From CAZKCI01 sp964584165 (GTDB lineage Bacteria > Auribacterota > Erginobacteria > Erginobacterales > CAZKCI01), in NCBI GenBank assembly GCA_964584165.1, contig CAZOYW010000004.1, forward strand, positions 58,769 through 122,768: DNA of 64,000 nucleotides. The letters are read 5' to 3'. The position numbers and the translations under genes were made by a program. How positions within the stretch are numbered: position 1 is the stretch's first letter; every line of letters starts with the position of its first letter. Shown here piece after piece: positions 23,124 through 31,664 of this stretch. Below the pieces are notes generated by a model that searched no databases, was not told the DNA's origin, and worked only from the letters and a program-made list of their open reading frames with translations.

Positions 23124-24541
23124 CGCCCTTTCATCCGGAGCATCTTGAGGCCGGCTTTGGCCTTGGTCGCGAGTTCCCGGAAGGATGAGACCTGGGCGAT
23201 CTTTCTCAAGACGTACGAGGGGCGAGTGTAGAACTTCCGGTAGGCCAATTTCAAGAGTTCTTGCAGCTCCTCGTCGCTCAGGTTCGCGTTCCAGTAGGGG
23301 GGGTGGAAGCCCGGGCGGGGGTTCTCGGCGAAGGCCTGCCAGACGTCGCTCCGGAAGAGACCCTCCTTCAGCCCCCGGGCGTAGATCTCGGTGGCGGGGA
23401 AGGGGGAGAGGATGGTGATGTGGACGAAGTCGGCGTCGAGCTCGAGGGCGAAGTCGATGGTCCGGAGGATGTCGTCGCGGGTTTCGGTGGGCGCCCCGAT
23501 CATGAAGTAGGCGAGGGTCTGGATGCCGAGCTTTTTCGTCAGGGAGACCGCGGCCTTGGCCTGGGCGAGCGAGATTCCCTTGTTCAGGACCTTGAGGATC
23601 TTCTCCGTCCCGGCCTCGATCCCGTAGTGGATCCGCTCGCAGCGGGCGGCCTTGATCCGCTCCAGGAGGCGAGCGTCCACGCAGTCCACCCGGGCCCGGA
23701 TGTCCCAGCCCACGTCGAGTCCGCGCCGGATGATCTCGTCGGCGACGGAGTGCACCCGCTCGCGGTTGACGGTGAAGGTGTCGTCGTAGATCAAAAACTC
23801 CCGGATCCCGAGCCGGGCGCAGGCCTCCATCTCGTCGACCACGTTGATAGCGCTGCGGGCCCGGAAGCTCTTCCCGAGGTGGGGGCGGGAGCAGAAGGAG
23901 CAGCGGAAGGGACAGCCGCGGCTGGTGAACATGGTGGTGATGGGGAGCCGCTTGGCCACCACCGAGGAGTACTTCCGGTAGGGGGTGAGCGTCCGGTCGG
24001 GGAAGGGAAGGGCGTCGAGGTCGGCGATGAGGCTGGGGGGAGGGTTCTGGCGGACGGAGGCCCCGTCCCGGTAGGTGAGTCCGGGTACGGCCTCGAACCT
24101 CTTCCCGCCGGCCAGCTCGTCGACGAGCCGGGCGAAGGTCTCCTCGGCCTCGCCGGCGAGGACGAAGTCGACCCCTCTCTGGCGGAGCGTCTCGACCGGG
24201 TAGAGGAAGGCGTGGACGCCCCCGATCACGGTCCGGATCTCGGGGGAGACCTCCTTGACCAGGGCGACGGTCTTGAGGACGTCGATCAGGGTGAAGGTCA
24301 TCGCGGTGAGACCCGCGACGTCGGGGCGGGCGGCGGCGATCCGCGCCTTCAGGGCTCCGTAGTCGAGCCCCTCGACCTGGGCGTCGATCACCTCGACCTC
24401 GTGGCGGGTGCGATTCCTCAGGTAGCCGCCGAGGTAGAGGAGGCCGAGCGGGGGGTTGAAGCCGCGCTCCTCGTCGATGATCGGGGGGTTGTTCCCGACC
24501 AGCTCGTTCTCGCGGGGAGGATTGATGAGCAATACTTTCAT
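23120..24541 (-). CDS. B12-binding-domain radical SAM protein
   Basis: A 473-residue protein with an N-terminal Rossmann-like cobalamin-binding type domain (MKVLLINPPRENE, then PPLGLLYLGGYLR and VIGGVHAFLYP at about 104-114). The radical SAM barrel has the cluster motif C-x3-C-x2-C at Cys210, Cys214 and Cys217 (RGCPFRCSFCSR). The usual cobalamin-ligand pattern DxHxxG is not seen, so base-off cobalamin binding is uncertain. Such proteins in glycan loci often modify lipids, sugars or hopanoids. Substrate unknown. It probably follows the GT2 gene at 24632 on the minus strand, separated by a terminator hairpin. Confidence 0.88.
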   Translation of the reverse strand: MKVLLINPPRENELVGNNPPIIDEERGFNPPLGLLYLGGYLRNRTRHEVEVIDAQVEGLDYGALKARIAAARPDVAGLTAMTFTLIDVLKTVALVKEVSPEIRTVIGGVHAFLYPVETLRQRGVDFVLAGEAEETFARLVDELAGGKRFEAVPGLTYRDGASVRQNPPPSLIADLDALPFPDRTLTPYRKYSSVVAKRLPITTMFTSRGCPFRCSFCSRPHLGKSFRARSAINVVDEMEACARLGIREFLIYDDTFTVNRERVHSVADEIIRRGLDVGWDIRARVDCVDARLLERIKAARCERIHYGIEAGTEKILKVLNKGISLAQAKAAVSLTKKLGIQTLAYFMIGAPTETRDDILRTIDFALELDADFVHITILSPFPATEIYARGLKEGLFRSDVWQAFAENPRPGFHPPYWNANLSDEELQELLKLAYRKFYTRPSYVLRKIAQVSSFRELATKAKAGLKMLRMKGR

Positions 24542-24595
24542 AGCGATGCACCGCCCTGGAACAATGAAGGTCGACGATCGTTGAACTAACCCCGG

Positions 24596-24634
24596 TAAAA
24601 ATCCGAAGCACGAATTTCGTGCTTCGGATTTTTA
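24596..24634. terminator. hairpin terminator after the GT2 gene
   Basis: A perfect 19-bp inverted repeat, TAAAAATCCGAAGCACGAA and its complement, with a single-base centre. The outer part (TAAAAATCC/GGATTTTTA) equals the stem of the start-proximal hairpin at 43848. It contains the TAA stop of the minus-strand gene and would terminate its transcript with a U-rich end. Confidence 0.9.
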
Positions 24635-25492
24635 TTTCTGGCTTCGCTTGTCGATGAGGTCCGCGATCAGGCCCAGGGCCAGGATCTGGACGCTGGCCAT
24701 GAGCACGACGATGACCGTGACGTCCATCACCTTCTCGGTGAAGAACTTGCTGTAGAGAAGGACGAGGACGGCGAGGAGGAAGAGGATGACGGAAAGGGGG
24801 ACGAAGATCTTGAGCGGGCTGAAGTAAAGGCTGGTCCGGACGATCAGGCCGAAGAGGTTGAAGGTGTCCTGGAGGGGGCGGAACTTGGACTTGCCCGTCC
24901 GCTTGTGGTAGTCGATCGGCACGTAGCGCACCGCCATCCCGTTGGAGAGGAGGGCGACGGTGATGGTGGTGGTGAAGGAGAAGCCGTCGGGAAAGAGGTT
25001 CAGGAAGCGGAGGGCGGAGGCCTTGGTGAAGACCCTTAAGCCCGAGTTCAGGTCCGGGATCTTCATCCCGGTCAGATAGTCGGCGAGCTTCTTCAGGCAC
25101 CACTTGGGGAGGCGGCGGTGGAGGGGGATGGCGACCGCCGGCCCGGTGCGCGCCCCCACCACCATGTCATACTGATCCGCCTCCCCGAGCAGGGAGGGGA
25201 TCGAGCCCTCGGGGTAGGTCCCGTCCGCGTCCAGGATCAGGATGTAGTCGTGGGCGGCCCGGGCGATGCCGCTCTTCAGGGCGGCCCCGTAGCCGCGGTT
25301 CGCCGGATGCTCGACCAGGATGACCGGCAGCGCGCGGGCGGCCTCCCCCGTCCGGTCGGTCGAGCCGTCGTTGACCACGATCAGCTCGTGGGCCCAGCCG
25401 GTCCCCTTCAGGATGGAGAGGACCTCGTTGACGACCCGGCCGATCCCCGCTTCCTCGTTGTAGGCGGGGATGATGATGGAGACGGATTTCAT
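24632..25492 (-). CDS. membrane-anchored GT2 glycosyltransferase (polyprenyl-phosphate sugar transferase type)
   Basis: A 286-residue protein. The catalytic domain has SIIIPAYNEEAGIGRVVNE, nucleotide-binding VVNDGSTDRT, GYGAALKSGI and the DxD motif in LILDADGTYP. LNSGLRVFTK and HKRTGKSKFRP follow. Two hydrophobic segments at about 220-245 and 252-275 anchor it in the membrane, as in DPM/GtrB-type enzymes that make polyprenyl-phosphate-linked hexoses. Such donors feed GT-C enzymes like those next to it. Start ATG 25492. It may be co-transcribed downstream of the GT-C gene at 25572. Confidence 0.88.
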   Translation of the reverse strand: MKSVSIIIPAYNEEAGIGRVVNEVLSILKGTGWAHELIVVNDGSTDRTGEAARALPVILVEHPANRGYGAALKSGIARAAHDYILILDADGTYPEGSIPSLLGEADQYDMVVGARTGPAVAIPLHRRLPKWCLKKLADYLTGMKIPDLNSGLRVFTKASALRFLNLFPDGFSFTTTITVALLSNGMAVRYVPIDYHKRTGKSKFRPLQDTFNLFGLIVRTSLYFSPLKIFVPLSVILFLLAVLVLLYSKFFTEKVMDVTVIVVLMASVQILALGLIADLIDKRSQK

Positions 25493-25552
25493 GGCGTGAA
25501 TATATGCGATTTCGCCCGCCTTGGCCAGTGCTCTGAAGCTTGCCCCGTTCGC

Positions 25553-25572
25553 GCCCGATCGCAGATCGGGCC
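25553..25572. repeat. short GCCCGATC hairpin at a stop codon
   Basis: An 8-bp perfect stem, GCCCGATC with GATCGGGC, and a GCA loop, directly after the minus-strand stop codon of the GT-C gene at 25572. Confidence 0.7.
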
Positions 25573-27692
25573 TACCGGCGGCCCGGCTCCGGATCGACGA
25601 TCAGGGTGTAGGCGAGGAGGCGTCCGAACCGGTCCTTGAACTCCTCCACCGCCCCCCGCCCGATCCGTTCCCGCAGCTCCTCCAGCGCGCGCCGCCCGAC
25701 CTGGTTGTTGGAGCAGACCAAGGCCGCCGGCGCCTTCTCCAGAACCTCCTCCGGCTTCAGCGATCCCAGCTGGCCCCCGGCAAGGTAGCGGTAGCGCTCC
25801 GCGGCCGGCGCCCTTGCGTCGTAGAGGATGAAGTCGATCGTCTGGCGGCAGAGCTGGTCGTGGGGGACGACGAAGAGGAAGCGCCCCGCGCCGAGCCGTT
25901 TGGCCTCCTCGTCGAAGGCGCGCTCCTCTTCCCATCTCCCCGCCGGCTGGTCGGAGAGGTAGAAGACGGCGGCCTCCCCCGCCCCGATCAGGAGGAGGAA
26001 AGCGGCGACCGCCGCGCCGATCAGCCCGGCGCTCTTTTTCCCGAAGACCCGGGGCGCGAGGCCGAGGAGCTCGGAGAAGGGGATGGCGGCCAGGGCGCAG
26101 AGGAAAGGCCAGGCGACCATCGTTCGGCGGACCATCACGCTGGGGCGGGAGAGGAGGTTGGGGACCAGGAAGGCGAAGGCGAAGAAGAGAAGGAGGCGGG
26201 AGCCTCCGCGGTGGAGGGTGGCGAGGCAGAAGGCGATCCCCAGGAGGACGGAGACGGCGACGACGGGGTGGATGTAGAGGTTCCCCCGCGGCCAGGGGTC
26301 ATAGTTGAAGTTCCGCTCGATGAAGAAGGAGCGGACGAGCATCTCCGCGTTCTCCCGGATCAGGGGGACCGCCCGCCGGTAGTCGGCCTGCTGCGTGTAG
26401 AGGTGGTCCTTGGTCCGGTGCCAGACCGACTCGTAGTCGGCGATGTCGGGGCTGATCAGCTGCCGGGTGGGTAGGTGAAAGGCGGCGGTGACCAGGACCA
26501 GGGAGAGGAGGAAGAGGAGGAGCCCGAGGAAGTGGCGGACGAGGTAGCCGCGCTGGAAGAGGACGTGGGCCGCGATCAGGACGCCGGAGAGGAGCATCGG
26601 GTATTTCACCGGCGAGTAGAAGTAGCCGGCGAAGGGGAGGACCGCGCCCAGGAAGAAGTAGGCGAGGAAATCCCGTTTCAGGATCCCCCGGAGGAGGAGG
26701 TAGACGATGAGGAGGGAGACGGTCAGCGTCGAGGAGAGGAGGAGGCCGATCCGGCTGTAGTTGACGTGGAGGGGCATGGCGGCGAAGAGGAAGGCGGCGA
26801 TCAGGGCTAGCCGCCGGTCGAAGAGCAGGCGCACGATCCCGTAGGCGAGGAGGAGCGCTCCGCAGCCGTAGGCGACCGCGACGAGCTTCAGGGTGGGCAA
26901 GGAGACGCCGAAGAGGCGGTAGAAGAGGCCGACGGAGTAGATGTAGATCGGCGAGAGGTTGTTGTGTCCCAGTCCCCGCCAGACCATGGCCGTCCAGTAG
27001 CCGAGGGGGTGCTGGCCCTGGAGGAGGCGGATGCCGGCCAGGGCGTAGTCGCACTCGTAGTTGTCGAATCGCAACGAGACCTCCCCCAGGCGGTAGGTGC
27101 GGAGGAGGAAGCCGAAGAGGAGGATCAGGGCGAGGAGGATCTCTCCGCGCGGCCCGGCGAGCGCCGAGGGGAGGGGAGGGCCTTTCGCCAGCCGGCGCAG
27201 GAAGGCGAAGGCGAAGAAGTAGAGGCCGGCCAGGCCGAGGAGGGCGGCGGCGGGGACGACCGCGCGCCGGTTGAGATAGACGCCCCCGGCCAGGGCGAAG
27301 CCGGCCGAGAAGAGCCAGAGGACGACGGGATAAGCGGGTTTTTTCTTGGCGATCAGGAGGAGGGGAACGAGGAGGAGGACGGCGGCGATCGCGGAGAGCT
27401 CAATCGCTCCGGCCCGGGGGGGAACCGCGGCCGCGAGGTATTTCCCCAGCCCGATGTAGGGCTTAAGGAGCGCCCCTTCGGCCCGCATCAGGGCCGGTCG
27501 CTGGTCCCCCGTGGTCCCGAACATGAGCAGGAGGAGGATCGCCCCGGCGGCCAGGGCGAGGAGGAGCGAGAAGCGCCGCGGGCCGTAGCGCGGGGAGTGG
27601 AAGAAGCCTTTCAGGGCGAGGCCCAGGAAGAAGAGAGCCAGCCCGCCGATCAGGAGGCCGGGCGCGAGAAAGGTCGGGAGCAGGCGCGGCAT
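25572..27692 (-). CDS. GT-C (GT39-like) membrane glycosyltransferase
   Basis: A 706-residue protein with many hydrophobic helices. After about 185 residues of extra N-terminal membrane segments comes the GT39-type core: a first loop with RFDNYECDYALAGIRLLQGQ carrying acidic residues, GHNNLSPIYIYSVGLFYRLF, and AMPLHVNYSRIGLL. A C-terminal soluble part of about 130 residues includes FLFVVPHDQLCRQTIDF and ends TLIVDPEPGRR. It lacks the shared D-x-D-x-D-G domain of its GT-C relatives, but the gene just upstream encodes that domain alone (11-bp spacing), suggesting a two-part complex. Donor probably polyprenyl-phosphate sugar. Confidence 0.78.
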   Translation of the reverse strand: MPRLLPTFLAPGLLIGGLALFFLGLALKGFFHSPRYGPRRFSLLLALAAGAILLLLMFGTTGDQRPALMRAEGALLKPYIGLGKYLAAAVPPRAGAIELSAIAAVLLLVPLLLIAKKKPAYPVVLWLFSAGFALAGGVYLNRRAVVPAAALLGLAGLYFFAFAFLRRLAKGPPLPSALAGPRGEILLALILLFGFLLRTYRLGEVSLRFDNYECDYALAGIRLLQGQHPLGYWTAMVWRGLGHNNLSPIYIYSVGLFYRLFGVSLPTLKLVAVAYGCGALLLAYGIVRLLFDRRLALIAAFLFAAMPLHVNYSRIGLLLSSTLTVSLLIVYLLLRGILKRDFLAYFFLGAVLPFAGYFYSPVKYPMLLSGVLIAAHVLFQRGYLVRHFLGLLLFLLSLVLVTAAFHLPTRQLISPDIADYESVWHRTKDHLYTQQADYRRAVPLIRENAEMLVRSFFIERNFNYDPWPRGNLYIHPVVAVSVLLGIAFCLATLHRGGSRLLLFFAFAFLVPNLLSRPSVMVRRTMVAWPFLCALAAIPFSELLGLAPRVFGKKSAGLIGAAVAAFLLLIGAGEAAVFYLSDQPAGRWEEERAFDEEAKRLGAGRFLFVVPHDQLCRQTIDFILYDARAPAAERYRYLAGGQLGSLKPEEVLEKAPAALVCSNNQVGRRALEELRERIGRGAVEEFKDRFGRLLAYTLIVDPEPGRR

Positions 27693-27703
27693 GGCGCCAC
27701 CGG

Positions 27704-28426
27704 TCAGCGCGGGAAGCTGACCTTCAGGTTGGTGTAGGCCGGCCCGGCCGACTGGCTGTCCGGGCCCGCCACCGAGTAGACGAAGCGGTCGGCGAAGGGG
27801 CTGTCGGAGAGCGGCCAGGGTCCGTTGCCCCGGTAGATAAGGGTGCCGGGCCGGTCCGGCCAGGCGCAGCCCACGAAGATCCGCTTCTCGGGGGAGCTGA
27901 ACTCGAGGCTCGACCAGTCGCCGGCCTTCTCGGCCGCTCGCCGGTCGGAGCGGGCGATTTCCCGGTCGGGCTGCCCGTCCCCGTCGCTGTCGGCGAAGGC
28001 GACGATTTGGAAAGCACCGGCCTCGCCGGGCGCGGCGTGGGCGATCTCCACCTTCACCGTCTCGCCGGTCTTCTTTTCGGGGCGGATCTCCCAGGTCCAG
28101 AGGAAGTAATCCCCCTTGGTCTGATAGACGTCGCCGGTGAGGAGGCCGTCCGGGCGGGGGGCGGGGATCGGGGGCGGGAGGGGCGGCATCGGGGCCGGCT
28201 GGTCGGCGGCTGGCCCTTCGGGCGGGGGAGGCTCTCCCCCGGAGGGGGCCGCCGCCTCCCCGCTCCGGAAGAACCCGGAGACGGCGTTCACGATCTTCTG
28301 CACCAGCTGGTCCTGTGGCGTGTTGGGGAAGAAGGGGCGGACGGCGTCGTAGAGGACGGCCAGGAAGAGGAGGACGCCCAGGAAGATCAGGACGGTTCCC
28401 CAGAATTCTCGGCTCAGGATCTTCAT
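27704..28426 (-). CDS. membrane-anchored stand-alone copy of the novel DxDxDGxPD domain
   Basis: A 240-residue protein. One membrane segment lies at about residues 9-29 (FWGTVLIFLGVLLFLAVLYD), then a proline-rich linker (about 55-95). From residue 100 to the end comes the domain shared with the GT-C proteins at 39232, 41412 and 52596. Landmarks: WTWEI, KVEIAHAAPGEAGAFQIVAF, the calcium-loop-like DSDGDGQPD, GDWSSLEF, FVGCAWP, AYTNLKVSF. The domain should face outward. Start ATG 28426 follows AAGGAG. It heads a two-gene operon with the GT-C gene at 25572 (11-bp gap). I do not recognise the domain; function unknown, a glycan- or partner-binding role is inferred. Confidence 0.8.
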   Translation of the reverse strand: MKILSREFWGTVLIFLGVLLFLAVLYDAVRPFFPNTPQDQLVQKIVNAVSGFFRSGEAAAPSGGEPPPPEGPAADQPAPMPPLPPPIPAPRPDGLLTGDVYQTKGDYFLWTWEIRPEKKTGETVKVEIAHAAPGEAGAFQIVAFADSDGDGQPDREIARSDRRAAEKAGDWSSLEFSSPEKRIFVGCAWPDRPGTLIYRGNGPWPLSDSPFADRFVYSVAGPDSQSAGPAYTNLKVSFPR

Positions 28427-28591
28427 CGCGGCTCCTTCGTGGATGGGATGTTTGCTCTCCAAACGCCGGACCCCGGTGGACGGGTTCCGGCCGCGGCCGC
28501 CTATTCTAACGGACGCGCCGGGACCGGGATAGCACAATCTCGCCGCCTGGCCCGTCTCGAAACGGAGGCGCCTCGCCCCGCCGGGTTGCGG

Positions 28592-28620
28592 TTGATTTCC
28601 GACCCGGGTTGAGATAATAA
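28592..28620 (+). promoter_or_regulatory. promoter of the methyltransferase-GT operon
   Basis: TTGATT (28592-28597) and TAATAA (28615-28620) are 17 bases apart in the 283-bp region between divergent genes. The predicted start near 28627 gives a leader of about 80 bases with GGAGGAG just before the ATG at 28710. Nothing else was recognised between 28427 and 28591. Confidence 0.55.
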
Positions 28621-28709
28621 AGGTAGCCAATGCCGACGAACCGCCCCACCCCCCTTCCCGGCCCTCCATCCCCCATCGGGCCCCCTTCCCGGAGGCCGGA
28701 GGAGCCGCG

Positions 28710-29393
28710 ATGATGCACTTGCTCGGACGGATCTATCGCCGCCGCTTCCGCGGCCGGATCGAGCGCCGGAATCTGGTCTGGAAAGCGCTCTGCGCCGGCT
28801 ACTTCCAGCGCCTGGTCCCGGAGGACTCGACCGTCCTGGAGATCGGAGTGGGCTGCTGCGAGTTCATCAACAACATTCGCTGCCGGCGGAAGATCGCCTT
28901 CGACGCCAACGTCGACATCCGCGGCTACGCCGGTCCCGGCGTGGAGGTGATCATCGGCCACTCCACCTCCCTGACAACGGTTCCGGACCAGTCCGTGGAC
29001 GTCGTTTTCTTGAGCAACTTCTTCGAGCACCTGAGCAAGGGGGAGATCCTGGAGACCATCGGCGAGATCCGGCGGGTGCTCCGGCCCGGAGGGAGGCTGC
29101 TGGTCCTGCAGCCGAATTACCGCTACTGCTTCCGGGACTTCTGGATGTTTTTCGACCACGTCACCCCCCTGGACGACCGCAGCGTTTGCGAAGCCCTGGA
29201 GGTCTCGGGTTTCTCCGTAATCAGCTGTCATCCCCGCTTTCTGCCCTACACGATGGCCAGCTCCTACCCGCTCTTCCCTTTTCTGATCCGGATCTATCTG
29301 AAGTTCCCGCCTCTCTGGTGGCTGTTCGGCCAGCAGGCGTTCATTGTCGCCGCAAAGGAGACGGCACCGGAGTCATGCGCCGATCGCTCATAG
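28710..29393 (+). CDS. SAM-dependent methyltransferase (class I)
   Basis: A 227-residue Rossmann-type methyltransferase. SAM-binding motif I is VLEIGVGCCEFINNI; motif II/III is around DVVFLSNFFEHLSKGEILE, followed by RVLRPGGRLLVLQPN. The C terminus has a hydrophobic stretch (PLFPFLIRIYLKFPPLWWLF) that may bind membrane. Target unknown, likely a sugar or lipid-linked intermediate given the surroundings. First gene of an overlapping trio: the next ORF starts 19 bases before its stop. Confidence 0.82.
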   Translation: MMHLLGRIYRRRFRGRIERRNLVWKALCAGYFQRLVPEDSTVLEIGVGCCEFINNIRCRRKIAFDANVDIRGYAGPGVEVIIGHSTSLTTVPDQSVDVVFLSNFFEHLSKGEILETIGEIRRVLRPGGRLLVLQPNYRYCFRDFWMFFDHVTPLDDRSVCEALEVSGFSVISCHPRFLPYTMASSYPLFPFLIRIYLKFPPLWWLFGQQAFIVAAKETAPESCADRS

Positions 29394-30838
29394 GATTGGC
29401 CGCCGTCATGGCCGCCAGCGCTTTCTTCATGTTCCGGGCTTCCGGCCGCTACCCCATCTCCCTCTGCTCTCTGGAGGGCCCCTGCGGCCTCTCCGCCCGG
29501 GGGGTGCTCGCCGGGGACCGGCAGGTGATCAGCGATCTCTGGGCGAAGCCGATCGTCAACATCCGGGGAGGCACGGCCGGGAGCGGCGGCTGCATCACCA
29601 ACCCCTTTCTGATCTACCCGATCGCCTGGCTCGTCGGGCGATTCGGCTGCGGCGACGACTACCTCGCCCTCCGCCTCCCTTCGATGATCTACGGCTGCCT
29701 GAGCGTGCTCGTCCTCTACCTGCTAGTGGCCCGGATGTTCAACCGAACTTCCGGCCTGATCGCCGCCTGGCTCCTCGCCGTCTCCTCCTGGGCGATCGGG
29801 TACAGCCGCTTCTGCGGTGAGTTCAGCGCCACTGTGCTCTTCGCCCTGCTTTGCTTCTGCCTGTACCACCTCCTCAACCCCGATCGCCGCCTGGGCTACC
29901 TGGCCCTGGGGGGGATGATCTCCCTGGCGACCTACTTCTACGGGACGGTGAGGATGGTCTTCCCGGTGATCGCCTCCGCCCTGCTCCTCGACTTGGCCCT
30001 GGTGCGGAAGCTGCTCCGGGCGCGCCTGGAGAACCTGGTCTTCCTCCTCTGCGGGCTCGTCATCGGGCTGCACCTCCAGGGAGGCGGGCTGGCCACCTAC
30101 TTTCGCCAGAACCTCGCCTGGGATTGGAGCGAGTACGCCGGCCCCGGGGAAATGGCGGCGCGCTTCGCCGGGACGGCGCGCAAGGCCTACGACCAGCTCT
30201 TCCGGACCTGGGGCTGGGGGGAGGAGGACGGGATCATCCTGGAGCGGGCGGCCGTGCTCGACCCCGTCACCCGCGTCGCGTTCCTGCTCGGACTCCTTTG
30301 GGCCCTGACCCGCCTCGGCCGGCCCGCCCACCGCTTCCTCATCCTCTGGCTAGTCCCGGCCATTCTCCCTCCCCTGATCACCCACGGCGAGCTGCGCCGG
30401 GGTTTCCTCGCCCTCCCGGCTTTCTGTGCCCTGGCCGGGGTGGGGCTCGAGGAGACGACCCGCCTGGCCTTCGGACGGCTGCCGCGGGCCCGGGCGGCGC
30501 TCACCGCCGCCGTTGTCATCCCGGCGCTGGCCCTGGCGGCCTACCTGAACTACGACAACTATTTCGGGCTCTACCAGAGGCTGGGCCCGGACCATCCCCT
30601 CCTGGTCCGGAAGGAACAGCGGGCCGCCCTGGTCGATCTCCTGCGTCGGACCCGGGTCTACACCGACCTTTTCCGCTGCGAGACGGGCTGGGACGAAGGG
30701 GTCCGCTTCGACGAGTATCGCCTGGGCCGCCCCGGCGCCGTCGCCATCCTGCCGCCCGAGGAGGCGGCGGCGGCCTTCGCGCGGGACTCGGGTCCCTGCG
30801 CGCTCTACCTGTCCGACGGGACACGGGAGGAGAAATGA
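29375..30838 (+). CDS. GT-C (GT39-like) membrane glycosyltransferase
   Basis: A 487-residue multi-pass membrane protein. The GT39-type features are a first extracytoplasmic loop with LEGPCGLSARGVLAGDRQVI, then FLIYPIAWLVGRFGCGDDYLALRLPS and WAIGYSRFCGEFSATV. A short soluble tail ends CALYLSDGTREEK. The start ATG 29375 overlaps the methyltransferase gene by 19 bases, and its stop overlaps the next start (ATGA), so the three genes are translationally coupled. It lacks the novel C-terminal domain. Specificity unknown. Confidence 0.72.
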   Translation: MRRSLIGLAAVMAASAFFMFRASGRYPISLCSLEGPCGLSARGVLAGDRQVISDLWAKPIVNIRGGTAGSGGCITNPFLIYPIAWLVGRFGCGDDYLALRLPSMIYGCLSVLVLYLLVARMFNRTSGLIAAWLLAVSSWAIGYSRFCGEFSATVLFALLCFCLYHLLNPDRRLGYLALGGMISLATYFYGTVRMVFPVIASALLLDLALVRKLLRARLENLVFLLCGLVIGLHLQGGGLATYFRQNLAWDWSEYAGPGEMAARFAGTARKAYDQLFRTWGWGEEDGIILERAAVLDPVTRVAFLLGLLWALTRLGRPAHRFLILWLVPAILPPLITHGELRRGFLALPAFCALAGVGLEETTRLAFGRLPRARAALTAAVVIPALALAAYLNYDNYFGLYQRLGPDHPLLVRKEQRAALVDLLRRTRVYTDLFRCETGWDEGVRFDEYRLGRPGAVAILPPEEAAAAFARDSGPCALYLSDGTREEK

Positions 30839-31584
30839 CCGCGCCCCGCCCCCCCTTCGCCGCCCCGGGGAGCATCTCCGCCTTCTTCCCCTGCTACAAC
30901 GACGCCGGGACGATCGCCAGCATGGTGGCCCTGGCCGACCTCACCCTCCGCCAGGTCGCCTCCGACTACGAGATCATCGTGGTCGACGACGGATCGAGCG
31001 ACCACAGCCGGGCCATCCTCAAGGAGATCGAGGCGAAGTACCCGCGCCTGCGCCTGGTCTTCCACGAGAAGAACCGCGGCTACGGGGGGGCGCTCCGCTC
31101 CGGCTTCTCCGCCGCCCGGAAGGAATGGATCTTCTACACCGACGGGGACTTCCAATACGACGTGGCCGAACTCCCCCGCCTGGTCTTGCGGGCGGAGGCG
31201 GGGGTGGACGTCGTCAACGGCTACAAGATCAGCCGGGCCGACCCCCTCCACCGCAAGGCGATCGGGCGGCTCTACCACCACCTGATGCGGCTTCTCTTCG
31301 GCTTCCGTCTCCGCGACGTGGACTGCGACTTCCGCCTGATCCGCCGCTCGTCCCTGGAACGGATCAGCCTCGAACACGACTCCGGCGTGATCTGCGTGGA
31401 GATGGTGAAGAAGCTCCAGGACGCGGGCGGAGTCTTCGCGGAGGTCCCGGTGCACCACTTCTTCCGGGCCTACGGGATCTCCCAGTTCTTCAACTTCAAG
31501 CGGGTGGCCGCTGTGGGGGTGGACATCCTGCAGCTCTGGTGGCGGCTGGTGGTGAGGAAGGGGAAAAATACCGGCCCGGCCTAA
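30835..31584 (+). CDS. GT2 glycosyltransferase
   Basis: A 249-residue GT-A fold enzyme: SISAFFPCYNDAGTIASMV, nucleotide-binding IVVDDGSSDHS, GYGGALRSGFSAA, DxD in FYTDGDFQYD, and DVDCDFRLIRRSSLE. The C-terminal HHFFRAYGISQFFNFKRV resembles enzymes that glycosylate polyprenyl phosphate. It is the third gene of the overlapping operon and probably makes the lipid-linked donor used by the GT-C enzyme encoded before it. Confidence 0.87.
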   Translation: MTAPRPPFAAPGSISAFFPCYNDAGTIASMVALADLTLRQVASDYEIIVVDDGSSDHSRAILKEIEAKYPRLRLVFHEKNRGYGGALRSGFSAARKEWIFYTDGDFQYDVAELPRLVLRAEAGVDVVNGYKISRADPLHRKAIGRLYHHLMRLLFGFRLRDVDCDFRLIRRSSLERISLEHDSGVICVEMVKKLQDAGGVFAEVPVHHFFRAYGISQFFNFKRVAAVGVDILQLWWRLVVRKGKNTGPA

Positions 31585-31598
31585 AATATGAACTATAG

Positions 31599-31626
31599 TT
31601 GCTTCCCGCCCCCCGCCGCCTATAAT
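31599..31626 (+). promoter_or_regulatory. promoter of the SDR gene at 31665
   Basis: TTGCTT (31599-31604) and a consensus TATAAT (31621-31626) are separated by 16 bases. A leader of about 30 bases without a clear ribosome site leads to the ATG at 31665. Confidence 0.55.
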
Positions 31627-31664
31627 TTGTAATCCGTAAACAATAATCTATTATCCACTTTCCC

